DNA of 64,000 nucleotides from Arabidopsis thaliana (lineage: Eukaryota > Streptophyta > Magnoliopsida > Brassicales > Brassicaceae): assembly GCF_000001735.4 (NCBI RefSeq), contig NC_003070.9:11898001-11962000 (forward strand). Reading direction: 5' to 3'. Shown piece after piece: positions 50,721 to 61,286 of this stretch. Below the pieces are notes generated by a model that saw only the letters and a program-made list of their open reading frames with translations, was not told where the DNA came from and searched no databases. The first letter of the stretch is position 1. Each line of letters starts with the position of its first letter. The position numbers and the translations under genes are program-made.

Positions 50721-53700
50721 TCAGTTTTCATCATAATAACGCTGCATGATCTGAGTTCTCACAGACACAGGAATAACCACATTATGAACAGAGTCGGTCC
50801 AAGTCAAGCTACCAAAGTAGTATCCAGTGTTCACTATATGGTTCGTTAAGACACGAACCTTAAACGAGAGCTTCCTGGTATAAGCATTGAACACTAATGT
50901 GCTTGGTGTCACGGTCACGTTAACACCCATTGGAGCCTCAATCACAGGCTTATAAACTGACCCTACTGGTCCAACGTTGGTAACCGTTCTAGTGATAGTA
51001 ACTTCTTTTGCAAGGTTTGGGATTGTGATTGAAGGCAAATTGAGATCAAGAACTGAAGGTTTAGGGTTTGCACATACTGTCTTCTTGCTGACGAGTCCAG
51101 TAATAGATGAATCTGTGTAACCAACTGAACACAAGTAGAGGATGTAATCTTTAACTCCCATATCGTAAACAAGACCGGGGTTTGCTGCTTTCTCTGAATT
51201 CACAACGCCTCCTCCGTAGTCAAATGGATCAGCTAATTTACGGTTTGATCCGTCTGCAAAAATGGGTTCACCGGACGGATCTGTTCTCCATGCTGTAGTA
51301 ACAATGGCGGATCTAATGGCAGCAGGCGACCAATGAGGGTGCACAGACTTGAGGAGTGCTACAATTCCTGCAACAACAGGAGCTGACATCGACGTTCCTG
51401 ATTTCATAGCAAATCCTTTGTCATAGAATGTATCATTTGGAGAAGTCGCTGCGAGTATGTTTACTCCAGGTGCTGCAATATCAGGCTGTATCCGAGAAAG
51501 CAATCAGTGTAATTTAATCAAAAGAAACTAGATGAAACTTCAGTCAAAAGTAACTACATTAAACTGAAGACCACATTTATACCCTATTTATAGTGAGAGC
51601 ATAGAAAACCTTAAATCTAACTAATATAGCAAGAAGCCATGAACTTATTGTTAGATTGTCCACATAGTAAGAGATAAAGTCCATGATTAAACCTTATTTT
51701 CTAAGAATCTAGTATAGGTTATGGTTTTGAGTTCAGGATTTAAAGAATCTAGTTGAGTTTTAGGGTTTAACAGAAACAAAGAATGAAACAGCTAGGTCAG
51801 AATTTACCTTGAGAATTGCAGGAGAGATGGAATTAGGTCCTCTCGATGAGAAAGTCGCGACCTTTGTAGCCACGGGAAGTCCAACCAACGTTCTTGTAGG
51901 TTGAATCTTGGCGACAGGTGATCTACAAAACCAACCATTTGATATACAGAAGCAATAACTAGGTAATGGTTACAAGTAGATGAAAATATGTATGACTGTA
52001 ATATACCTAGTGGAACGTATGTAGAAGAGTATATCAGTTCCAAGTTCGTAATCGACAGCAAGGCAGGGGAAACCGAAGCATGGACTAAGCTGATGGCCCG
52101 GATTTCTTGCAACGATCACGCCGTAGCCATCAAGTTTAACTACATCTGATGCAGCCTGAATCATGGTACTATAACTCGTCGATTTTGTGAAACATAAGAC
52201 AATCTTTTCTTCTATTATATGAGCTGGGTTCTTGGCAAGATCTTCACAGACTCTGAAAGTTGTATAAGATTGGAGTTAGACTCATTCGGGAAAGACTCTT
52301 GAAATGTTTAATCAGAGAGACAAAAAAAGTTACCCATAAAATGTCTCGTTGCTTGCTCCTGAATCTTCAGGGTAAACCAGCTCGGTGAAATCAATATCTG
52401 GACCTTGATACAATGCTTGACCCTAAAACTTAAAAATGTTATACAAAGATTGTGAAAGAAGTAATCTTAATCCTTTTTTGAACTATTGCAAAGCTTAATT
52501 ACCACAACTGTGACATTGTTGCCAAGTGTAATAAATGTGGGAAAAGACCGATCTTGAGTGGTTGCAGCAACGGTAATGATCCAAGGAGCCGTGTTGCTAA
52601 TAGTCTGAGAAGAGGGACCAGCGTTGCCACCGGCACAAACGACGGGAATTCCCTTGGCAACTGCATGAAACGCTCCAACCGCCACACCGTCTTGAGTGTC
52701 CACTTCCGGAAACAGAGGAACCGAGAAGCCGTTGGAGATCGACAAAACGTCGACACCATCGTGAATAGCTTCATCTATTGCTTTTACCAAATCCGCAGCT
52801 GAACAAGTAGTTGCTCCTGTAACTAAGTGCCAACAAGCCTTGTACATAGCTATGCGTGCCCGTGGGGCCCCGCCTCTAGCGGTTCCTCTCCCAAGTCCTA
52901 AGTAGTTCGTGTCCGGGACAAATGAGCCAGCAGCTGTTGCAGCCACGTGTGTCCCGTGACCGTCGAAGTCTCTAGGAGAGATGTATTCTGGATTCTCCGC
53001 GTGTCCCAGTTGCTTTCGTCAGCACCAAGAAATCCATTGATGAAGTATTTGGCGCCAATTAATTTTCTGTTGCAAACGGTTGAGCCGTTAAAACTCTGTT
53101 TTGACACACAACTTCCTTTCCAACGTTTTGGTATTGGTCCAAGACCATTGTCACTGAATGATTCAGACTCTGGCCATATTCCTGTTTTAAAAGTATAAAA
53201 CCAAACCAGTTTAGTGTAACTTTAGAAAGAAAAAAAAAAAATCGATTTAAGAGGCAAGAATCCCGGTTTACCGGAGTCAACAACGCCGATGATGAGTTGG
53301 TCTCCCATGTTAGTTTGGTTTAGAATATTCTTTGGATGTTTTGAAGTGTGTTGTAAGTAATCCCAAGTCCTAGTTGTCTGTAACTCGTAGAATCTATTGG
53401 GTATGACATGAACAACTTCAGGTAATTCTGTTTTTATAACAAGATAAGAATTTCATTTAGCCATGGCAATTAAAAAAAAAATCAAACTACAACTATTCTA
53501 CATCCTAATCAATATTTTTGTCTTATATAAGTAAGTACCTGAGAGTTGATTCACTTGGAAATTGGTTAGTTTGGCTGCGAAAGCTGAGAAGCCATGGCGT
53601 CATTGAGTCATGTGCAGCTTCTTTACTGTTATGTATTAGCAAAAAGAGTTACGCATTTTGGTTATGGTTTTTGGTCAAAGTTGTAAATTCTATTACCTTC

Positions 53701-53994
53701 CGAGGATTGACCAAAGCATCTGATGATGAGACTCGGTGACTGAGTCAGGATCATCGTGTTGTTTCTCACCTAGATACACTATGTGAACCTAGCTAGCAAA
53801 TCATAATAAAAAAAAATACAAAGTTTAGCTGTTTGCATGAACTCTAAACTCATTGAAGAACTAATTTAACCACCAAAAGATTGAGTAAGAGATTCAGATC
53901 TCGGATAAAGTACCTTAGTCTCAGCAGCATTGTTTAGAGTAAGCATTAGACATATAGCCACAAGAATCAGTGCTCTCGTCATCTTGGGTTCCAT
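50721..53994 (-). pseudogene. SBT3.2: Subtilase SBT3.2-like gene, inverted, with two frame breaks
   Basis: A minus-strand paralogue of the S8 cluster (At1g32970 by position). Exon 1 (53994-53914) encodes a signal peptide. Asp is in LIIGVVDSG, the His block ([16 protein letters not shown]) at about 52960, Asn in [11 protein letters not shown], and Ser in [14 protein letters not shown]. Two breaks were seen. In the propeptide exon near 53600 the usual VYSYRHGFS codons are shortened by about 11 bases (gactcaatgacgccatggct), which changes frame. Near 53000, between [10 protein letters not shown] and [16 protein letters not shown], the frame shifts by two. Without correction the His is lost. Reference annotations may bypass these by altered splicing. 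The last intron found in SBT3.3-3.5 (before AWRTDP) is absent. It could be a pseudogene or carry sequence errors. Confidence 0.75.
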
Positions 53995-54597
53995 GAGAGA
54001 GATAGATGTAATGTAATTTACTTGATGCATGTTTTTATAGATAAGGTTGAGCTTTTAGGGTGAATTTGTTATGAAAAAGGGTTTAAGGTGACATTGTTTG
54101 AACTTTGAAATATATTAAATCATTTTATAATATGAATTTGAGCATGTTTTCATTACAATTATATTGTTAGTTTATTTTCTCTCTTTATATGTAAGGAATC
54201 ACATAAGAAAGTTCCTCATTTAAAAGTAAATCTACAAACTATTATAATCTTAGTGACTTTCTGCCGCACTATACACCCGTAGAAACGAAGTGGCCTATTG
54301 ATTTCATCTTATTTTATAGACTATGATTGGTTCCATTTTGAAAAGCAATTGTTCCATTTTATAGAATATGATTGGTCCCATTTTGAAAAAAAATATTTTA
54401 TTGTTGGTAAAGCAAAAGAAAGACGAATTACAAAACACGAGATCTAATCACTCTGGTTGATGGTCCAATGAACGCGATAATTCTTTTGTGTATTAGTCAA
54501 TCATCAATATATATAATGGTACACTAAACAAACAAACAAAGGAATGCAGAATCTGAAGTTACAATTACGAGATATAACGAATTAATACAAAGATCTA
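53995..54597. other. Upstream region of SBT3.2
   Basis: AT-rich, includes the minus-strand promoter. 54330-54400 contains a short direct repetition of ttttatagaatatgattggt-like words. No gene. Confidence 0.5.
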
Positions 54598-54773
54598 ATC
54601 TGTTTTCATCATAGTAACGCTGCATGATCTGAGTTCTTACAAACACAGGAATGATCGGTCACTCCAAGTCAAGCTTCCAAAGTAGTATACAGTGCTCACT
54701 CTATGGTTAGTTAGAGATTGCTTGAACGAGAGCTTCCTGTCCTCGTTGTCACGGCAACGTTAACTCGCACCTC
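54598..54773 (-). pseudogene. C-terminal scrap of a subtilase gene
   Basis: On the minus strand it reads the ending of an SBT3 gene: words matching [12 protein letters not shown], then [13 protein letters not shown] with the terminal codons altered (gatgaaaacagattag). The frame is interrupted in several places and there is no catalytic region. It is most like the 3' end of SBT3.2 (50721-50930), including the string cagcgttactatgatgaaaa in minus orientation. Confidence 0.75.
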
Positions 54774-55530
54774 TAAAAAAACTTTAACCAAAACCGAACC
54801 GAACCAAAATATATATAGAACCAATATACATATAGTTACAATTTTTATAAAACCAAAACACCGTAAAAAATAGAAACAACACATACAAATGTCTCTAATA
54901 ATGATTAAGATTTCTGGCTAGATGATACATGTGAACATATTTTGTTACTTGAGAATGTATGTAATCTTGGGTAAACTCTCATATAGTTTGAGAACTGATT
55001 TAGCCAAAAATCGATTATCCTCTATTACCATGACATTGCAAATGATTGTCTTGGTGAAGCAAGATTCGACTTAATGAAGCAAACAAAAATGAGAGGTGAC
55101 AAGTTCACCCTGAGAGACTCTCGTAGAAACATGCATTTGCTTTAGGCTACAAAGAGTCTTCATTAAGACTTTTTGTTAGATTCAACGATTTTTAATGTTT
55201 CCGGATATATAAAAGATCAATTTGATCATCCCTTATGTTGAGACTTTACCCTCGGCGATATAGTTAGGATAATGGTTTTCCTACGTGGGTAGACGAAGAA
55301 ATAAAAGCCATTAAGTCATATGAGATAAATCAAGTTAGGTTACCTATGATGTTTACATGATTCGTGCAATATCTGATCGATTGATTTGATATGTGTTATG
55401 ATCTCTCAAGAAATTCCAAAATCTCTTCTCTTACTATAATCAATCATGAATTCGATGCTCAATACCTCCCGATTCTTATTTTTCTCTCTCTCATCACCGA
55501 CAATCATCAGAAAAAATAAAGTTTGACACC
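54774..55530. other. Intergenic, unrecognised sequence
   Basis: AT-rich to 54900, then ordinary composition. I find no open frame or RNA that I can name. The region 55030-55150 has gene-like composition but stops in all useful frames. Confidence 0.4.
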
Positions 55531-55899
55531 AATGGCAAAATTTCAAACTTGTATTACGGTGGACGTGGAGTATGCTTGAAAGTTGACGGTGGACGTGGAG
55601 TATGCTTGAAAGGTGACGGGGGACGTGGAGTATGCTTGAAAGGTGACGGTGGACGTGGAGTATGCTTGAAAGGTGACAGTTGCGACTTCAACCATTCTTA
55701 TACACTTCCTCGGCGTGAAGAGGTGGAAAAACACCAAATTGAGTTATTCAAAGAAGAGATTCTGAGTTACATGAGGAAGTGGATCTCTCCGCATGAATTT
55801 CTTCAAAAGGTTCTAGATTTCAACTTGAAATCTCTGTTGGTGGATTTGGCAGCCACATTCAACGTTCGCTACCCGGAGAGACAAAGACTTCTAGTATGA
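55516..55899 (+). CDS. Short ORF with four GDGGRGVCLK repeats and a CCCH-finger-like end
   Basis: The frame is open from at least 55516 to the TGA at 55897-55899. It has no ATG in frame before the repeats, so it is a gene fragment or has an unseen upstream exon. It encodes four 10-residue repeats GDGGRGVCLK (first copy with KVD), then CLKGDSCDFNHSY, which fits the last part of a CCCH zinc finger (C-X5-C-X3-H). An alpha-helical tail follows (EEVEKHQIELFKEEILSYMR, WISPHEFLQKVLDF). The first Cys of a normal finger is missing. It lies between two subtilase scraps on the opposite strand. I do not recognise the family with certainty. Confidence 0.45.
   Translation: MKFDTNGKISNLYYGGRGVCLKVDGGRGVCLKGDGGRGVCLKGDGGRGVCLKGDSCDFNHSYTLPRREEVEKHQIELFKEEILSYMRKWISPHEFLQKVLDFNLKSLLVDLAATFNVRYPERQRLLV
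55558..55677 (+). repeat. Four tandem 30-bp repeats inside the short ORF
   Basis: Units starting ggtggacgtggagtatgctt begin at 55558, 55588, 55618 and 55648. The four are almost identical (agttgac against aggtgac in the first, ggggga against ggtgga in the third), so they arose recently. 30 bp keeps the frame. Confidence 0.95.
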
Positions 55900-56277
55900 T
55901 CCTTTACCAAAACGGAATCATGGCGTAAGTTGTTGTTTGCTTCTTACTTCGGCCTTGGTGTCTTATGCAGTTTCAGCCTCGACAATCATTTATATAAACA
56001 AAGCAAAGAGATTATTTGTATAGACTAAAAAATTCATTATAGGTTATTATTACTTTTTTCTCTTATGGATTCTCATCTTCTCATTTCCCCCTTTTTATCA
56101 ATTGCCCTATATTTGGTTTTCTTCTTCCTCAAGAAACTTAATCATAAGCTTTTTAGTAGATTGGGATGAATATTCAGTAGCAATGTTATCTTTATTATTA
56201 ATCCATCATTAACAAATCCAGTAGATTGGGATGAACAGAGTCAGACCAAGTCAAGCGACCAAAGTAGTAGCCAGTGT
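55900..56277. other. Intergenic
   Basis: AT-rich. 56150-56235 holds two copies of agtagattgggatgaa, at 56155-56170 and 56221-56235, flanking the broken end of the subtilase fragment. No gene. Confidence 0.5.
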
Positions 56278-57249
56278 TCACTCTATGGCGAACACACGGA
56301 CTTTGAACGAGAGCTTCCTCGTCTTAGCGTTGAATACTAATGTGCTTGGTGTCACGGTAACGTTAACACCCATTGGAGCCTCAATGACAGCCTTATAAAC
56401 TGACCCTACTGGTCCAACGTTGGTAACGGTTCTAGTGATAATAACTTCTTTTGCAAGGTTTGGGATTGTGATTGAAGGCAATTTGAGGTCAAGAACTGAA
56501 GGTTTAGGGTTTGCACAAACCGTCTTCTTGCGGACAAGTCTAGTAATGGATGAATCTGTGTAACCAACGGAGCACAAATATAGAACATAATCGTTAACTC
56601 CCATATCGTAAACAAGACCGGGTTTCGCGGCTTTCTCTGAATTGACAACGCCTCCTCCATAGTCAAATGGATCAGCTAATTTACGGTTTGATCCGTCTGC
56701 GAAAATGGGTTCACCGGATGGATCTGTTCTCCAAGCTGTAGTAACAATAGCAGATCTAATGGCGGCCGGAGACCAATGAGGGTGCAAAGACTTAAGGAGT
56801 GCTACAATTCCTGCAACAAAAGGAGTCGACATTGATGTTCCTGATTTCATAGGAAATCCTCCGTCATAAAATGTATCATTTGGAGAAGTAGCTGCGAGTA
56901 TGTTCACTCCAGGTGCTGCAATATCAGGCTGTATCAGAGAACAAAACAAGTCTCAGTTTAATCAACAAACTAGATGAAACTTCAGTCAGAAGTAACTACA
57001 TGAAGACTACATTTAGGTATACATTTATAAAACCTAAAATTTAACTTACAAAGCAAACATCTTTGTTCAAAGAATCTGGTAAAGTTTGAGACTTATCAAA
57101 ATCAGAGAATTTAGTAGCTAAGCTTGGAATATACCTTGAGAATTGCGGGAGAGATGGAACTAGGTCCTCGCGATGAGAAAGTCGCGACCTTTGTAGCCAC
57201 GGGAAGTCCAACCAACGTTCTTGTAGGTTGAATCCTTGCGAGTGGCGAT
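56278..57249 (-). pseudogene. Truncated subtilase gene (SBT3.1-like), both ends lost
   Basis: Only two exons remain: about 57249-57134 ([20 protein letters not shown]) and 56949-56278, which holds the Ser motif [14 protein letters not shown], the [19 protein letters not shown] continuation without an intron, and most of the Fn-III-like domain. The signal peptide, propeptide, Asp and His exons are missing upstream. At the 3' end the frame slips after FKVRV (the +3 end words NTGYYFGRLTWSDSVH are visible out of frame at 56222-56280). It cannot be an active protease. It matches At1g32980 by position. It is closest to SBT3.2, with which it shares the missing last intron. Confidence 0.85.
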
Positions 57250-57826
57250 CTACAAAACCAACAATTGGATATACAGAATCAATAACTATTCTTTGTCAAC
57301 CGTATTATTTTTAACATTTAACCAATATAAACCTTAAAATTTTGGGACAATGATCCTTCCATTTTGACTCATCAATAATCGTGTGAAATCGTATTTACTT
57401 AAATAAAAGAGTACATAAAAGTTGTGAAAAAACCGAAGAAGTATAAAAAAACACTGCTAAAAGTTATTTGAGAAATGTATTTTGATACTGCATTTAATTG
57501 AAAGGTATTACCTTGTTGACATAGTGACGGCTCCGCTATAGTTCCAGTCGTCACTATGCCACCACCCAAATTCAAATCAGCATGATCTTGACAACAACAA
57601 AAAACAAAAATCTCTTCCTTGGTCCATAATTCCATATAATGTACTCGTTTTCATGCAACATTTGATCCTAGACGACTACTACAGACAGTAAATGGGCTTG
57701 ATCTGGAATCTTACGCCTATTTATTTAGGCCCATTAAGCCCATAAAGTGGGAGAACTAAAAAAGTGGATAGGATTTGTGAACTCGCTCTTTAGCTTTCAC
57801 TAACCTTCTTCCTTCACAGTGAATCA
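57250..57826. other. Intergenic, PRPL11 promoter
   Basis: AT-rich. 57690-57760 carries aggcccattaagcccataaa, with site II-like gcccatt/gggcc words typical of promoters of ribosomal-protein and organelle genes in plants. The PRPL11 start is about 70 bases downstream. Confidence 0.55.
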
Positions 57827-59139
57827 ATGGCGTCTTCTTCTCTATCAACTCTTTGCAGCTCAACTTCTTCTTCTCTACATCCCAACTCCAAACTCTCACA
57901 TTCTCTTTCAGCTAAATTATCCTCCAAAGCAAATGTTTCCGTCCAATTTCTGGGAAAGAAACAGTCTCCGCTTCTCTCCTCAACTCCGAGATTTCTCACT
58001 GTTATCGCCATGGCTCCACCTAAACCCGGAGGCAAAGCTAAAAAAGGTACAATCTTTTCGCTACCCATTTCCTTAAAACCTAGAAATTCTCTTAATTTCA
58101 TTGCTTGATTGGTGTTGTGGGTTTGGAATTTTTGTAGTTGTGGGAGTTATCAAACTTGCTTTAGAGGCGGGAAAAGCAACTCCGGCACCACCGGTTGGTC
58201 CGGCGCTTGGTTCTAAGGGAGTTAACATTATGGCTTTTTGCAAGGATTATAATGCAAGAACTGCTGATAAAGCTGGTTATATCATTCCTGTTGAAATCAC
58301 TGTCTTCGATGTGAGTTTTGTACTCTCTCTACTACAAATCTTGAGTTTTTGTTTGATTAAGCTAAAGAAGAGTAACATTTGTGGTGGTAATTGGTTATCA
58401 AAAATGTGTTTTGCAATGTTTATGTGTATTTGGTATTGATTCATAACTTGTTATAGATTGGTGATGTGTTTCGAGTTTTAGGTTTATGAGATTGTTTATG
58501 GAGTTTGTATGTGTGTTTGCAGGATAAGAGCTTCACGTTTATTCTCAAGACCCCGCCTGCTTCGGTTTTGTTGCTTAAAGCTGCAGGTATTCTTTTGTTG
58601 AACCTGAATGAGTATTGTGACCAATAGGTTTATCTCTGTAGAATTGATCTTAAGGTACTTGCTTGAATCATATCTTGCTATTTGCAAAGCCTAATAACTT
58701 GAGTTTTGTTAGATCACATTATACGTGTTCTCCTTCTCAACCATATAGATTCAAATTTATAGCGTGGTAGAAGAACAAAATCATTCATGCCATGTATTTT
58801 GTGATGTTGTTTTCTGGATATATAGATTGAATGACATAATGGTAATAAGTTGTGGCAACTCTTACTTTTATTTTTCTTGTCTGTTCCTGGGAGTTTTGGG
58901 ATGTTTGACGTTTGTTGGTGGAAATAGGTGTTGAGAAGGGATCAAAAGATCCACAGCAAGATAAAGTTGGGGTGATAACAATAGACCAGCTACGCACAAT
59001 TGCAGCAGAGAAGCTACCCGACCTGAACTGCACGACCATTGAATCCGCTATGAGAATCATTGCAGGAACTGCAGCTAACATGGGGATAGACATTGACCCT
59101 CCGATTCTTGAACCCAAAAAGAAAGCAGTTTTATTGTAA
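57827..59139 (+). CDS. PRPL11: Plastid 50S ribosomal protein L11
   Basis: Nuclear gene for chloroplast ribosomal protein L11, part of the GTPase-associated centre. Four exons, 57827-58046, 58138-58310, 58523-58586 and 58928-59139, encode 222 residues. A Ser/Leu-rich transit peptide of about 65-70 residues is followed by the L11 fold: [59 protein letters not shown] and the C-terminal [16 protein letters not shown]. The length and exon joins are those expected for At1g32990. From memory, loss of PRPL11 lowers plastid translation and gives pale plants. Confidence 0.96.
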
Positions 59140-59959
59140 AAGCCTGGTTGGTAGTTTCTATTCCATAATGCCTTATTCGTTTCAAAGTGTAATTTTCCAA
59201 CATGACGCTTAAGAGAGTTCGATATAATGATGCAACATGTATGTGTTTTTTTTGTTTTTATCAAAAATGAAATTTAACAAGTGCAACTTGAAACGCATGA
59301 ATGGTTTACAGTCTCAAGAATTGGTAAGGCATGTAATCATTGTGATTGTATACGAAACAGAACACAAATAAGGGATTATTTAATGCCAATGACCATTGTT
59401 TACCTCTCGTCTCTATACAAACCAAAGTGTCTTGTGTATTCAATTCTGATGAGCCGCTTATGTATAAGAGGTGAGACTGTTGGCTTTAATCCTACCAATA
59501 ACTTCAGCTGCATCATGAAGAGTAGACAGAGATTCTGGCGGTTGAGGGTTTCTTCGTAGAGGTTGATCGATTCTTAATGTCCTGTGGATTTTAAGTTCCC
59601 AAAACTGTTGCTTAGGACATACAAGATCGTTCAATGTCCAAGAAGAAACCTGAGCCGCTACAATCATCGGTCTAATCTCTTTAGCAGATGAAGTTATTTG
59701 TGGTATAAAACCCACAGTTTTATCATGCATTCTCACATATCCATGATCCATCTGTACACAATTGGCAATTCTCAAACAATTATAGCGTTTGTTACAAATA
59801 AAATTCTTAATCAAGGTTGGTTCATTGTATCTTAACCATTCTTTAGTTCCTGTCTTCCAGAGTCTTTTTTTTTTTTCTGTAAACTTTAGGTTTCAAAAAA
59901 AAAAAAAAAAAAAAGTTTTAATATATATATACAAATGTAATCTCATTCGCTGTCCTTCC
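59140..59959. other. PRPL11 3' region and unassigned sequence
   Basis: 59140-59280 is PRPL11 3' sequence. 59458-59814 keeps a 118-codon frame open on the minus strand without similarity that I can name (see rejected). Between 59889 and 59915 there is an A-run of about 21 bases. No gene is supported. Confidence 0.4.
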
Positions 59960-60238
59960 TCGTACGCATGTGCTATGGCTTTATCTCAAGGGACTGGATA
60001 GTCCGGATTTCTCACAAGTATAGGGAAACTAATCGTCTAGCGGATGAGTTAGCGAACTATGCATTTTTTTTTGCCTCTTGGTTTTCAGTTTTTTTATGTT
60101 TGTCCGGATGCTGTTTATTCGGTTATGTTGGAAGACCGGAACGAGATGTCGTTTCCGCGTAATGTTCGTTTGTAATTTCTTTTAGTTTGAATAAAAAATA
60201 GGGGACATTGTTTCCTATCACTCACCAAAAAAAAAAAA
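59960..60238 (+). mobile_element. 3' remnant of a LINE (RNase H part)
   Basis: About 59980-60100 encodes WIVRISHKYRETNRLADELA, the conserved end of the RNase H domain of Arabidopsis LINEs, then NYAFFFASWFSVFLC in degraded frame. The DNA ends gtttcctatcactcacc followed by a 12-base A-run at 60226-60237, the usual LINE 3' end. The rest of the element is missing, so this is a 5'-truncated, old insertion. It is a different LINE type from the one at 16.8-21.9 kb, which lacks RNase H. Confidence 0.75.
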
Positions 60239-60430
60239 TGTAGCCTCGATTGTGAGACTCGGCCAAACAATAAAGAGATTTGGAGTTAATTATGTTGCTT
60301 GGCCTAAAAGAAACAAGGGTATTATCAATCTGTATACATGGAAGATTACAAAATTAAGTGTTAGAGAAAACTACTGTTGAGCCTTCTCTCTCCATAATGA
60401 AAATACATTTATACCCTATATCATATTTGT

Positions 60431-60960
60431 TCTTGACGTTAAAAATTTTGTTACCTTTTAATAATAATGTTATCATCTTCCCATAATTATACAATCTTTG
60501 AAATCAAATCGTTGGTTCAATAGCTGATAATTTGTTCATATCGTCAACTGTATTATTAACATGTTAAGTAGGTTTGTATCTTAAGTTTTTTCATCCATAT
60601 ATCAAAACTCCATCTATATTTCACTAACAATTTTATCCTGATAATACGTTATCTGTTAACTATTCTGATGCATGTATTTTTTCTACATGATTATTCAGTC
60701 GCAAGTCGACTTTTTTTGCTCTTCATGCTAAATATTTTGTTACCTTTTAATAATAATGTTATCTTCTTCGCATATATATGTGTCTTTGAAATCTAAACAT
60801 TGGTTCAATAACTGAAAATTTGTTTATATCGTCAAATATATTATTAACATATTAAGTTGGTTTATACTCCATGTCATTTCATCCATACATCAAACTCCAT
60901 CCATATTTCGCTAACGATATTATCTCGATAATGCGTTATCTGCTAACTATCCTGATTTTT
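60431..60960. repeat. Direct repeat of about 240 bp
   Basis: 60431-60670 and 60719-60960 align end to end. Both run tcttgacgtt/tcttcatgct, then attttgttaccttttaataa taatgttat, ggttcaata, tatattattaacat, catccatat, ctccat and end in gttatctg.taactat.ctga. Identity is about 80% by eye, with small indels. They are separated by about 50 bases. Confidence 0.85.
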
Positions 60961-61286
60961 ATCATATCTCTTTGTAGGGGTATATTTGTCATATAGATTT
61001 TAGTTGAAAAAAGTTACCTAAATAAATGGTCTTCATGTATAGATTCTTAATTATTTGATGGTGCATGTATAGATTTTTAACTCACCCAAGAAACAACAGG
61101 ATCCACTATAACGTGGTCAAGGAAAAGAATCATCAGTATAAGAGATGGAATGGAAATTGAATCCAAAGACCAATGAAATAATATTATTCTAAAAGCCCAT
61201 GTTTCTTGGGCTTTAGGTTAGCGCCGACTAAGAATAGGTTCCAATCTACTTAGAGTCTCTGCGATCTGTCAACAAATACAACGATA
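60961..61286. other. F-box gene upstream region
   Basis: AT-rich with two copies of atgtatagatt(c/t)ttaa (about 61035 and 61067). No gene. Confidence 0.5.

Noticed and set aside
59458-59814. 118-codon minus-strand frame near PRPL11
   Set aside because: Proline/arginine-rich end (PLRRNPQPPESLSTLHDAAE) looks like retroposon or noncoding repeat sequence, but I could not name it. There is no start context or homologue I can support.
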